Source: an uncultured Actinomyces sp. (lineage in GTDB: Bacteria; Actinomycetota; Actinomycetes; Actinomycetales; Actinomycetaceae). Taken from it: a DNA stretch of 64,000 nucleotides. The position numbers were made by a program, and so were the translations under genes. Under the pieces are notes generated by a model. It did no database searches, was not told the origin of the DNA, and worked only from the letters and a program-made list of their open reading frames with translations. The stretch covers positions 9,065 to 73,064 of the forward strand of contig CAMPYB010000002.1 in assembly GCA_946998115.1 (NCBI GenBank). Reading direction: 5' to 3'. Below are positions 1 to 9,043 of the stretch, piece by piece (the stretch's first letter is position 1; every line of letters starts with the position of its first letter).

Positions 1-1335
1 TACATTATAATTAGTTTCACCTGTAGATAAGACTTTTTTCTCCACATTAGTTGCATTACCTAATGCATCTTTATCAAAATTAGCCTTCTGAGTCATATCT
101 TTATTTCTAAAATAATATTTTGAAAACTCGTTTTTATCATCAACTTGCTGTTTTGATATATCAGGAAAATTTATTCCATCCTCATTTATAGTATTTAAAT
201 CAGGAGTAGAACCAGTATCAGCATCGTGAATAACTTTAACGCCAATATAGTCGTACTTATCTCTAGGGCTTGTAACTTTACTAGGATCATAGTCAGATTT
301 TTCACTCCAGAAAGAAACAGTATATTTAGTTTTAGGGACTTCTTTCCATTGCGCTGTAAAAACTACATCTTTAGCAGGCGTTGCTTGTTTAAACTCACTT
401 TGTTTAGTAACTTCCCCTTCATTATATAAAGTCTTGCCGAGTTCATTATCTTCACTTATTTCTTTCAAAGTATGATTTATTTTCCAGCCTACAAACATAG
501 CACCTTTTTTAGTCGGATCTTTAACTGATGGCAAAGTCTGACCATAATAAAGTCTTCTAGCTGGAATCGATGAACCGCCCTGTGTGTCATAGTAAACATT
601 TATTGATTTACGTAAATATCTTTTTTCCAATTCAGTCTTATCATTATTATCAGAAACTAGAACTTCTATTTTATTCTTTTCAGGCTCAAAACCTTCTCTT
701 TGATCTTCAGGCAGTGCTTTAGCAATAAGTTTAGAACCAATTTTCCCACTTTGCACAGTATGTTTAGGTTTTATCCTATCAAAATTATCCTTATCAGTAA
801 GACTTTGAAACTTATGGATTATTTTAACATTCCTAGTAGGTGAAGTATAAAAAAACTCTTTAACAGATTCATGATTAGGAGCATTTTTAGCATCATCAAC
901 TATTTGCTTATGAGTGAAAGAAAAACTTTCTAATGGTGGCACATACCCAGGTATAACAGGCATTTTAATTGTTTTATTTATAGCAGGATTAGTGTCCTCT
1001 TCACCAACTGTAACAGTATACGGTTGGCTAGTTGCACGATTTGCCTCCTCATGGAAGGCTGTATACTTATATTTTTTCGTATAAATATTTTTAGGAGCAG
1101 GATCAGCTATTTGTTTATCAGCATCTTTCACATTTATAGGATCAGTGTCAAATTTTTTTACCACAGGCTTTGTGCTGTTAATATACTTGTCTTTATAATT
1201 TTGTATATTATTGTAATCTTCTATAACAGGATCATCCGTAGCTAAAGCATTACTATGCGGTATCATTGCAAACACTATTACAATGCTCAAAAAAACGGGT
1301 AATAATTTTTTTAAACCAACTTTAATCATTTCCAC
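1..1335 (-). CDS. Secreted InlB-repeat surface protein, N-terminal part (runs off left edge)
   Basis: The leftward frame is open from about 1335 to base 1, so at least 445 codons are visible and the C-terminus lies outside the window. Start: a GTG at 1335 sits 8 nt after AGGA (1344-1347); the alternative ATG is at 1329. The N-terminus is a signal peptide (basic KVGLKK, hydrophobic core, then SNALA). About residues 250-345 read like an InlB B-repeat (Listeria-Bacteroides repeat): a YYDTQGG start, a conserved MFVGWKI, and an end at VVFTAQWK. A second similar unit begins with KYTVSFWSEK. Such repeats occur in cell-wall adhesins and other extracellular proteins. Whether it ends in a sorting signal cannot be seen. 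Nothing shows the ligand. Confidence 0.75.
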   Translation of the reverse strand, partial: MEMIKVGLKKLLPVFLSIVIVFAMIPHSNALATDDPVIEDYNNIQNYKDKYINSTKPVVKKFDTDPINVKDADKQIADPAPKNIYTKKYKYTAFHEEANRATSQPYTVTVGEEDTNPAINKTIKMPVIPGYVPPLESFSFTHKQIVDDAKNAPNHESVKEFFYTSPTRNVKIIHKFQSLTDKDNFDRIKPKHTVQSGKIGSKLIAKALPEDQREGFEPEKNKIEVLVSDNNDKTELEKRYLRKSINVYYDTQGGSSIPARRLYYGQTLPSVKDPTKKGAMFVGWKINHTLKEISEDNELGKTLYNEGEVTKQSEFKQATPAKDVVFTAQWKEVPKTKYTVSFWSEKSDYDPSKVTSPRDKYDYIGVKVIHDADTGSTPDLNTINEDGINFPDISKQQVDDKNEFSKYYFRNKDMTQKANFDKDALGNATNVEKKVLSTGETNYNV

Positions 1336-1465
1336 TCTTATCGTCCTATAAATTTTAAACCTAATCCTCTATACTTCAAACCATACAACAATCTTATTTA
1401 TACATTAAGCAGAACCTACATTATATCATATTTATTTATAGTTTATTTTTATAATCATTATTTCA

Positions 1466-2059
1466 TCATCGTTTAATAGAGTCTTCAAACTGTTTTGCCA
1501 TTTCAATTATTGCTTTAGCTTTTATATATAACATTTCATGTATTTGTTTCTTGTCAAAAACTAAATCTTCTTTAGCATATCCTTCAAAAGCGACACCTAA
1601 AGCTAAAATTTTCAAAAAATACACCATATACATGTAAAAAACATTAAGCTTCTTTAACTCAAAATTGCCTTTCATAACTTCAACGAGTGAAAAAATTATT
1701 GTTTCATAATCAATTTTATTTGAACAATTTTTCAAACAACGAATCCCATTATCATAATGTTCACGCAAATTTTCTTCATCATATAAATGCCACTCGTATA
1801 TCAAAAAAGAACGCCACATCATACCCGCTAAACTATTATCTGGGCTTTTTGACCAAAGTACAGCTATCTTTTCTATATCATTATTTTTGATTATCTGAAT
1901 TATCCTGTCACGCACTTGCTCATTCTCAATACTTTCTTGCCCAAAAAGCATTTGTGCAGTTTCTTCAGCAATTATTGACCATTTCTGATGATCATTGTCT
2001 GCGATTATATTTTCAAGAACATTAGATTCTAAAAACACCGGACGACGATACCTCATCAT
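1466..2059 (-). CDS. Conserved hypothetical protein, 197 aa
   Basis: I do not recognise a named domain. The product is soluble-looking and alpha-helical, with no signal peptide and no clear membrane span. It contains SPDNSLAGMMWRSFLIYEWH near residue 70, which resembles by memory an actinobacterial family of unknown function with an LPGALWRLYLLRxW-type motif; this is a weak impression. The Shine-Dalgarno GGGAGG (about 2061-2066) sits just upstream of two tandem ATG codons (2059 and 2056); the second has the better spacing. It is a single gene downstream of tRNA-Lys and ends about 130 bp before the start of the surface-protein gene. Confidence 0.6.
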   Translation of the reverse strand: MMRYRRPVFLESNVLENIIADNDHQKWSIIAEETAQMLFGQESIENEQVRDRIIQIIKNNDIEKIAVLWSKSPDNSLAGMMWRSFLIYEWHLYDEENLREHYDNGIRCLKNCSNKIDYETIIFSLVEVMKGNFELKKLNVFYMYMVYFLKILALGVAFEGYAKEDLVFDKKQIHEMLYIKAKAIIEMAKQFEDSIKR

Positions 2060-2149
2060 ACCTCCCGCATAAAAGTATTTTTAACATTGTTGCATAATTT
2101 TATAAAATAACAATCATTTTTAAATAACTTATATCTTGAAATTATCTTT

Positions 2150-2180
2150 AAATAAAAAATTGGAACGAAACGTTCCAATT
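2150..2180 (-). terminator. Rho-independent terminator after tRNA-Lys
   Basis: A 10-bp perfect stem (AATTGGAACG, loop of three, then its complement) spans 2158-2180. On the leftward strand it is followed by a T-rich run (2150-2157). It begins 9 bases beyond the tRNA-Lys 3' end. Confidence 0.75.
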
Positions 2181-2188
2181 TAAAATTG

Positions 2189-2262
2189 TGAGCCCCGTGG
2201 GAATCGAACCCACGACCCACAGATTAAAAGTCTGTTGCTCTAACCAACTGAGCTAGAGGCCC
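2189..2262 (-). tRNA. tRNA-Lys (anticodon TTT)
   Basis: Full cloverleaf on the minus strand. The acceptor GGGCCTC pairs with GGGGCTC with discriminator A. The D-arm has TAGCTCAGTTGGTTAGAGCA, the anticodon loop is CTTTTAA (anticodon TTT), and the T-arm contains GGTTCGATTCC. Length 74 nt; no CCA is encoded. It lies about 100 bp downstream of pknB in the same direction. Confidence 0.95.
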
Positions 2263-2362
2263 AACACAATCACTCAACGTGACCCTAAACAGTATATACT
2301 ATATATTTTTGAAAATCTATAGTTAATTTATTTTTTATAAAAATTAAAAAATCACAAACTAT

Positions 2363-4234
2363 TTACCCATTATTACTGCCAGTGTCACCTTGTTGACTTG
2401 TAGATCCAGAACCATTTCCTGAACTACCATTATTACCCGAATTATCATTTCCCTGATTTGCAGACGGACCAGGATCAGCAGCAACTACAAGCCTAATTAC
2501 TGATCCACGATTTACAACCCCCGTAGGAGAAACAGACAAAACCGTATTAGGAGCCTGATCTTTAGTAGCCACATTAGATATTTCCACACTCAACCCATAC
2601 TGCGACAAAATTCTAACAGCATCATCTTTACTCTTACCTACAAGATCACCTGGAACTTCTATACGACCTGAAGAAACAAACAACTGGAATTTGTCACCTT
2701 TTCTCACTTGAGAACCTGCAGGCGGATTTGTACCTATAACTTTGCCTTCCTCAAAACGTCCATCATCTTTAGTCACAACATTTTCGAGTTCCAATCCTAA
2801 TTTTTGCAAACGATCAATAGCTTCAGCTTGAGTCATATTTGAAACATCAGGCATTACAGACTCTTGACGTCCAGAAGAAAAATGTACAGTAACGATACTA
2901 TTACGCGCAACTTTAGTTCCAGACTTAGGCGTTGAAGAAACAAAAGTACCTTTCGGTATAGTATCTGAAGGAATCGGCTGTCCAACTTTCATAATTAAAC
3001 CTGCAGCTTTCAAAGCTTCAGCAACCTGATCCTTACTCAAACCTTCCAAATTCCTCGGCACAACAACACGATTATCGCTAACCTGACTTGCAGACGGAGA
3101 AGAGAAAAGTATATACACAGTTGCCGCACCTAAAATTGCAATCAAAGCTATTATTACAGCCCACACAATTTTCATACGTTTTGAACTCTTATTTTTCTGA
3201 TCAAATTTATCAGTATTAGCAACTGGCTGAAATTGTGTACTATCAGAATTTGAATTAAGCTTAGCCCAATTAGGTGTCATATCAGTTGTAGCACTCATAA
3301 CACTCGTAGCTTCAGGGTCTGTCGCACCCATCAATTGAGTCGTATCACCACCCATACCTACAGGTGGCGAAACCATTCGACCAGCCATTACTGCTAAAAG
3401 ATCACTACGCATTTGAGGAGCACTAGAATACCTATGATTACGATCTTTAGTCAAAGCCTTTAATACAACATTATCCAAAGCTTTAGGAATATCTGAAGAA
3501 ATCGATGAAGGCACAGGAGGAGCCTGCGATACATGCTGAAAAGCAACTGACACAGCAGTATCACCCTTGAAAGGCGGACGTCCAGTCAAAAGTTCAAACA
3601 ATAAGCATCCTGTTGAATATAAATCACTACGCGCATCAACAGTTTCGCCTTTCGCCTGTTCCGGAGATAAATATTGAGCAGTACCAACAACAGCATCAGT
3701 TTGGGTCATAGTTATTTGAGAATCAGTCATAGCTCTAGCTATACCAAAATCCATAACTTTTATTTTTCCATCGCGAGTAAGCATAACATTACCAGGTTTA
3801 ATATCACGATGCACAAGACCTGCATTATGAGAATACTCAAGAGCATTTAACACACCTATAACTATCTCACATGCTTCATCTATAGGCACAGGCTGACCAT
3901 CAGACAATAAGTCTTTTACAGTATTACCATCCACATATTCCATAACAATATAAGGAACATCCACGCTTTTACCATCAGATGTAACAACAGTTTCTTCACC
4001 AGTATCATATACAGCAACAATTGTAGGATGATTTAACGAAGCAGCAGACTGTGCTTCACGACGAAAACGTGTTTGGAAAATATTGTCACGTGCAAGTTCA
4101 ACACGCAACATCTTTATTGCAACTTGCCTAGATAGTCGTAAATCAAAACCGAGGTGCACCTCTGCCATACCTCCACGACCAATAAGCTCACGGATCTCAT
4201 ATCTATTAGCCAACAAATGCGGTCCTTTTACCAT
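2363..4234 (-). CDS. pknB: Membrane Ser/Thr protein kinase PknB with PASTA domains
   Basis: Phosphorylates cell-wall synthesis and division proteins in response to muropeptides or lipid II. An N-terminal Hanks-type kinase domain (about residues 11-275) has the Gly-rich loop IGRGGMAEV, VAIK lysine, HRDIKPGN catalytic loop, DFG and SPEQ. A juxtamembrane linker with Thr/Ser-rich stretches follows, then one membrane span (about 354-377). At least three PASTA repeats (about 393-590) lie outside the cell, with a Gly/Ser/Asn-rich tail. Length 623 aa is normal for PknB. The ATG start has AAGGAA five bases upstream. It is the last gene of the fhaA-to-pknB operon, 71 bp after pknA. Confidence 0.95.
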   Translation of the reverse strand: MVKGPHLLANRYEIRELIGRGGMAEVHLGFDLRLSRQVAIKMLRVELARDNIFQTRFRREAQSAASLNHPTIVAVYDTGEETVVTSDGKSVDVPYIVMEYVDGNTVKDLLSDGQPVPIDEACEIVIGVLNALEYSHNAGLVHRDIKPGNVMLTRDGKIKVMDFGIARAMTDSQITMTQTDAVVGTAQYLSPEQAKGETVDARSDLYSTGCLLFELLTGRPPFKGDTAVSVAFQHVSQAPPVPSSISSDIPKALDNVVLKALTKDRNHRYSSAPQMRSDLLAVMAGRMVSPPVGMGGDTTQLMGATDPEATSVMSATTDMTPNWAKLNSNSDSTQFQPVANTDKFDQKNKSSKRMKIVWAVIIALIAILGAATVYILFSSPSASQVSDNRVVVPRNLEGLSKDQVAEALKAAGLIMKVGQPIPSDTIPKGTFVSSTPKSGTKVARNSIVTVHFSSGRQESVMPDVSNMTQAEAIDRLQKLGLELENVVTKDDGRFEEGKVIGTNPPAGSQVRKGDKFQLFVSSGRIEVPGDLVGKSKDDAVRILSQYGLSVEISNVATKDQAPNTVLSVSPTGVVNRGSVIRLVVAADPGPSANQGNDNSGNNGSSGNGSGSTSQQGDTGSNNG

Positions 4235-4305
4235 AATATTTCCTTCACACTCCGGCGAAATGCTGTATAGAAAAACCTTACAACAATATTTACCATTTCC
4301 AAAAC

Positions 4306-5985
4306 CTAAACTTGTAAACTAGTACTTTTATTAATAAATGATTCATGTTTTTTCACATCACAACTACCATAGTTTTTCACAATTTTATTATTAGAAATAT
4401 AAAAATTATTATTACAATCAAACGCAATAGGAAAACCCTGTTTTTGAACAACAAAATTAACGTTAGAAACATTTACAATATCCTGCTTTACTTGCACCTG
4501 TCCAATTTGCTTTTGCACACTTGAAATTTCACCTGCAAGTATTGAAGTCACTCCCTTATACGCTACAAAAATAAGCAACAACAAAATTAACAAAAACACT
4601 ATAACAAATTTTATTTTATTCCTACGTTGTTCACCCGCTTTGTAAACTGTCACATTATTTCTTCTACTAAGATTAGATTTTTGAACATTATCATGTATAT
4701 TATTTTGATTTTGCACAGTCTTTTGCGCATTCTGAGAAAATTGTGAAACAACTTTGCTTGAATGCTTTCTATTCCTACTTGAACGTAATAATTGTTCAAA
4801 AGACATATCTTTATCTAAATTTTCAGCTATAAATTGAGCATTCTTAATACGATCACCTGAAATATTAATTTTTTCAGGAAAAATTTTATGAGAAAAAGAA
4901 TGTTTAGGCATATTTTTGCTGTCATCTTTATTGAAATTATCACTAGAAAAAGCCGGACATGTCACATAGCTCGTTCTAACATTATTTTCAGGTGATGAAA
5001 TATTTTTATTTTCACTATCACTGTCAAGCGAAGAATATGCTTGAGAAAGTTGACTTTGCGCAATACTCTTATCAGCACTTATACGTGGCACTTGTTGAGT
5101 TTGCCTTCTAGTTAAAGGACGCTCAAAAACAGTTACTTCACCCTTAGGCACAACTGCATCAGGACACACTTGAAGCAAAACACGACGAAGCTGAGCTGAT
5201 AAAACTTTTGCCGACTTATATCTATCTTCTGGAGATTTAGCAAGCATACATTCAATTACTCCAGCAAAAACAGGTGGCACAAAAACAGGCAATGCTGGCA
5301 ATGGCTCATTTACATGCGCAAAAGCAATATCAACTTGCGTTTTCCCAGTGTACGGACGTTTACCTACAACCGCTTCATAAGCAATAATACCTAAAGCATA
5401 AATATCACCACAAAAAGAAGCATTTTCACCTAAAACTTGTTCGGGAGCCAAATATTGAGCAGTTCCCATAACCATTCCTATAGCAGTAATATTATCCTGA
5501 CTTATAGATTTGGAAATACCAAAATCTGTAAGTTTTACAACACCATTTCTAGTTATTAAAACATTTGCTGGTTTAATATCACGATGAATTACTCCAACAG
5601 TATGTAAAGCATCTAAAGCGTCACTAATTTGTATCAAAATAGGTAACAATTTACGCAAAGGAATAGTTCCACTCTTTTTCAACATAGCAGAAAGAGGCTG
5701 ACCGTCAACATATTCCATGACAATCCACCCACGCCCATTAGTTTCATTGTGGTCAAGAACACGAGCTAAATTAGGATGCACCACTTTTTTAGCATTATTT
5801 GCTTCAACTCTCAAACGTTTTAAAAACTGTTCCTGACCTACAAGTTCATCACGTAAAATTTTTACAGCAACAATAATGTTTAATTTAAAGTCGCGCGCAC
5901 GCCAAACTTCACCCATTCCACCAACAGCAATACGTGAAAGTAAACGGTAACGATCATCTAAAACTAGGCCAGCTTCAATCTTCAT
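4306..5985 (-). CDS. pknA: Membrane Ser/Thr protein kinase PknA
   Basis: Second Hanks-type kinase of the operon, expected to act with PknB on growth and septation proteins. The kinase domain (about 9-275) shows IAVGGMGEV, VAVK, IHRDIKPANV, DFG and APEQ. A long Ser/Asn/Gln-rich linker of about 180 residues follows, then one membrane span (about 460-482, core FVIVFLLILLLLIFVAY). The outer tail of about 75 residues lacks PASTA repeats and carries two cysteines (FDCNN and GSCDVK). The ATG overlaps the end of pbpA by 4 bp (ATGA), so the two are translationally coupled. 559 aa is somewhat longer than M. tuberculosis PknA because of the linker and tail. Confidence 0.92.
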   Translation of the reverse strand: MKIEAGLVLDDRYRLLSRIAVGGMGEVWRARDFKLNIIVAVKILRDELVGQEQFLKRLRVEANNAKKVVHPNLARVLDHNETNGRGWIVMEYVDGQPLSAMLKKSGTIPLRKLLPILIQISDALDALHTVGVIHRDIKPANVLITRNGVVKLTDFGISKSISQDNITAIGMVMGTAQYLAPEQVLGENASFCGDIYALGIIAYEAVVGKRPYTGKTQVDIAFAHVNEPLPALPVFVPPVFAGVIECMLAKSPEDRYKSAKVLSAQLRRVLLQVCPDAVVPKGEVTVFERPLTRRQTQQVPRISADKSIAQSQLSQAYSSLDSDSENKNISSPENNVRTSYVTCPAFSSDNFNKDDSKNMPKHSFSHKIFPEKINISGDRIKNAQFIAENLDKDMSFEQLLRSSRNRKHSSKVVSQFSQNAQKTVQNQNNIHDNVQKSNLSRRNNVTVYKAGEQRRNKIKFVIVFLLILLLLIFVAYKGVTSILAGEISSVQKQIGQVQVKQDIVNVSNVNFVVQKQGFPIAFDCNNNFYISNNKIVKNYGSCDVKKHESFINKSTSLQV

Positions 5986-7460
5986 CGATTATCACCGCTC
6001 TTCACGTCAAGTTTCAATCCTGCACGTAAAATAGACTCTGCTGTACGCGCTGCCAAATCAGAAGTAATATTATGAGAACCTTGACTTATACCTTCAACAA
6101 GTACAGCAAAAGCTATTTGCGGATCATCCGCAGGAGCAAATCCAACTAGCCAAGAATGAGGATCCTGACCTTTAACACCTGTTTCAGCAGTACCAGTTTT
6201 AGCTGCCACGCTAATTCCTGGAAGATTAAAATTAGTAGTCATGTGCGAAGAAATAACGTATTTCATCATATTTTTCAAATCTTCAGCTACTTTAGGCGAT
6301 ATAACATTACTTTGCGCTATCTGAGGTCGCGTCATCGTTATAGGCTTCAAATCAGAACCTAATTCAGCATTTACAACATAAGGTTTCATACGCACACCAT
6401 TATTCGCAACTGTAGCAGCAACCATTGCCATTTGTAACGGAGTCGCTCTAACTTCATATTGACCAATTGCTGAATAAGCTAGTTGTGGCAAAAAAAGCTT
6501 TGATGGAAAATTACTTTTAGCAATAGGCATTTTAGATACTTTCTCAGCAGTATCAAACCCAAAAGCTTTAGCAAAACTACGAACTTTCTTAGGGCCAAGA
6601 TTCATAGCAGATTTAGCAAAAGGCGTGTTACACGATAGCCCAAAAGCAAATTTTAAAGGCACTTTTCCACTACCACAAAAATTATTATTATAGTTCGGCA
6701 AAGTTAAATTCGATTCTGGCAAACTTAGGAATCTCGGAGCGTCGACAATCGTATCGGGTGTCACTCCATTGGAAAGCATTGCGGCAGCTGTTATTATTTT
6801 GAAGGACGATCCTGGAGGATAAGATGAAGAAATCGCTTTATTTATAAGTGGCTGATTATTATCACCATTTAGCTGATTAAACGCTTGTAAAGAATTGGCG
6901 CGGTTATGCGTAGCGATACTATTAGCATCATAATTCGGATTTGAATACATTGCTAAAATAGCACCCGTTTTCGGGTTTAAAGCAACTACTGAACCTTTTT
7001 TACCTTTTAAAGATTTTGCAGCAATTTCTTGCATTTTGGAATTTATAGTTAGCTCTATAGCTCCACCTTTAGGTTTTTCTCCCGTTATTATATTTTTTAT
7101 TTGCATTAAAGCTTGAGAGTGAGAATTACCATTTAAAACATTGGAATAATAATTTTCAATTCCAGTAGAAGCATCTGAAACTACCGATAAATAACCTGTT
7201 ATACTCGAATATAGATTTGACTGTTCATAAACTCTTTGCCATTTATAGTTATCATCTGCTGGTACAGATGACGCTACTTGTTTACCGTCAACAATAATTG
7301 GTCCTCGTTGCGTGTTGAATGAGTTATAAATAGTCCTCACATTTCTAGTGTCAGCTGTTAATTGAGGTTGTTTTACGACTTGTATATAAGTTGCAGCGAC
7401 CATTAGTGCAACTAACATGAAAGTTACAAGTATCGACAAGCGTTTTATTTGACGATTCAC
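5982..7460 (-). CDS. pbpA: Class B penicillin-binding protein PbpA (transpeptidase)
   Basis: D,D-transpeptidase that cross-links peptidoglycan together with the RodA glycosyltransferase. It has an N-terminal uncleaved signal anchor (about 9-27), a dimerisation region, and a transpeptidase domain from about 160. The catalytic SxxK appears in PPGSSFK, the SxN in LSCNTPF and the KTG in AAKTGTAETG. At 492 aa it has the normal length for actinobacterial PbpA. The start is GTG at 7460, overlapping the rodA stop by one base (TAGTG), with GAGGTGAAA upstream. It sits between rodA and pknA in one transcription unit. Confidence 0.94.
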   Translation of the reverse strand: MNRQIKRLSILVTFMLVALMVAATYIQVVKQPQLTADTRNVRTIYNSFNTQRGPIIVDGKQVASSVPADDNYKWQRVYEQSNLYSSITGYLSVVSDASTGIENYYSNVLNGNSHSQALMQIKNIITGEKPKGGAIELTINSKMQEIAAKSLKGKKGSVVALNPKTGAILAMYSNPNYDANSIATHNRANSLQAFNQLNGDNNQPLINKAISSSYPPGSSFKIITAAAMLSNGVTPDTIVDAPRFLSLPESNLTLPNYNNNFCGSGKVPLKFAFGLSCNTPFAKSAMNLGPKKVRSFAKAFGFDTAEKVSKMPIAKSNFPSKLFLPQLAYSAIGQYEVRATPLQMAMVAATVANNGVRMKPYVVNAELGSDLKPITMTRPQIAQSNVISPKVAEDLKNMMKYVISSHMTTNFNLPGISVAAKTGTAETGVKGQDPHSWLVGFAPADDPQIAFAVLVEGISQGSHNITSDLAARTAESILRAGLKLDVKSGDNR

Positions 7461-9022
7461 TATTCTTTCACCTCGCTGTCACTACGGTTTATATAATCTG
7501 CACTATTGTCAGTATGTACTCTATTATTTTCTGTAATCTTATTTATATTCGACAAATTTTTAGCATTTAAAGAATCTTTATGTACTACATTTACTTTATT
7601 TTGATTATCGAAACTACTTGAACTACCAGAAACTGTTACCACTTCTTTTACTGGTTCATATTCCATGAGAACTACTTCTTTTTCAAATAAACTATTTACT
7701 CGTGCATTATTAGTCAAACGCAAAAGCAAACCTAATATTATCCAGTTTGAAACTAGTGAAGATCCACCATACGCTAAGAAAGGTGTTGCAAGCCCTGTAA
7801 GTGGAATTAATCGTGTAACTCCTCCGACTATAACAAAAACTTGCAATGCAATTATAAAAACAAGCCCAGTTGCAAACATTTTACCGAAATTGTCTCTTAT
7901 TGTCTCTGCGGCTTTAAAACCTCTTTGCACAAGTATTATATATAAGGTAATTATTGCCATAAAGCCAGTTAATCCTAATTCTTCACCTATGGACGCTATA
8001 ATAAAGTCAGAATTAGCGAAAGGTACTAACTGCGGGAAACCTTTACCCCATCCTGTACCTGTTAGTCCGCCATTGGCCATACCAAATAGCCCGGAAACCA
8101 ATTGTCCAGAACCTCCAGGGTTTTGATGGTAAACAGTATTATCAAAAGCATTCCACCAAATATTAAAACGTGCTCCAACGTGCGGAAAAATATGCGCAGC
8201 TAGAAAAGCAGCTGGTACGAATAATACTCCACCTGCGATTATCCAAGAAATTTTATCAGTCGCTACATATAGCATTGCTACAAATAGTCCGAATATTAGT
8301 AACGAACTACCTAAATCTCTTTGTAAAACAAGCACTGCGATTGAAGCTAGCCATGCGATTATAAGCGGTCCGCAATCTCTAATTCTTGGTAGTTTTAATC
8401 CTAAAATTTTTTTCCCAGCCAAAGCTAATTTATCGCCTGTGTCCACAAAATATCCAGCAAAAAATATTACTAAACACAATTTAGCTATTTCACTAGGTTG
8501 AAATGATAAAGGACCTATACCTATCCAAATTTTCGCACCATATATATCGCGTCCCAACCCAGGAATCATAGGTAGCAAAAGTAAAATTATGGCACTTAAA
8601 CCAGCTATGTAAGTATAATTTTTCAACACTCTATGATCAGGCAATACTACACATACTAAAACGCAACAGACAACTCCGACAAAAGTCCACATAAGTTGTT
8701 TATTTCCTACATCAAATCCAGTTTGCCCCAGTTTTTGATAAGAAAGATTTAGACGATAAATCATTGCTAATCCGACGCCATTTATAGCAACAGCAATTGG
8801 TAAAATTATAGGATCAGCATATGGAGTAAATTTACGTATAAATAAATGCAAAATCAAAGAAATAAAAATCAAAAATCCTATATGCAAGAAAAGATTTGAA
8901 GGTAATTTTTCACCACGATTTATTGTAACTATAATATACCCGGATATACCTATTACAAGGCTTATACCTAAAAGTATAATTTCCAGTCCTCTTTTAGTTC
9001 CAACCAGTTTTTCTTTTCTCAT
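7460..9022 (-). CDS. rodA: SEDS peptidoglycan glycosyltransferase RodA/FtsW
   Basis: Polymerises lipid II into glycan strands and partners with PbpA. It has about ten membrane spans through residue 440, with SEDS-typical motifs: GLGRDIYGAKIWI, FQPSEIAK, QRDLGSS, and the late GGVTRLIPLTGLATPFLAYGG-type motif. A hydrophilic C-terminal tail of about 85 residues is Ser/Asn-rich and presumably cytosolic, where operon kinases could phosphorylate it (inference). The ATG start follows AGGTAAGAAT. It overlaps pbpA by one base and follows pstP by 21 bp. Confidence 0.93.
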   Translation of the reverse strand: MRKEKLVGTKRGLEIILLGISLVIGISGYIIVTINRGEKLPSNLFLHIGFLIFISLILHLFIRKFTPYADPIILPIAVAINGVGLAMIYRLNLSYQKLGQTGFDVGNKQLMWTFVGVVCCVLVCVVLPDHRVLKNYTYIAGLSAIILLLLPMIPGLGRDIYGAKIWIGIGPLSFQPSEIAKLCLVIFFAGYFVDTGDKLALAGKKILGLKLPRIRDCGPLIIAWLASIAVLVLQRDLGSSLLIFGLFVAMLYVATDKISWIIAGGVLFVPAAFLAAHIFPHVGARFNIWWNAFDNTVYHQNPGGSGQLVSGLFGMANGGLTGTGWGKGFPQLVPFANSDFIIASIGEELGLTGFMAIITLYIILVQRGFKAAETIRDNFGKMFATGLVFIIALQVFVIVGGVTRLIPLTGLATPFLAYGGSSLVSNWIILGLLLRLTNNARVNSLFEKEVVLMEYEPVKEVVTVSGSSSSFDNQNKVNVVHKDSLNAKNLSNINKITENNRVHTDNSADYINRSDSEVKE

Positions 9023-9043
9023 ATTCTTACCTATACGACTTAT

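Noticed and set aside
7665..8126. Long rightward open frame opposite rodA
   Set aside because: It lies entirely antisense to a strongly conserved gene, has no Shine-Dalgarno and its translation resembles no protein family.
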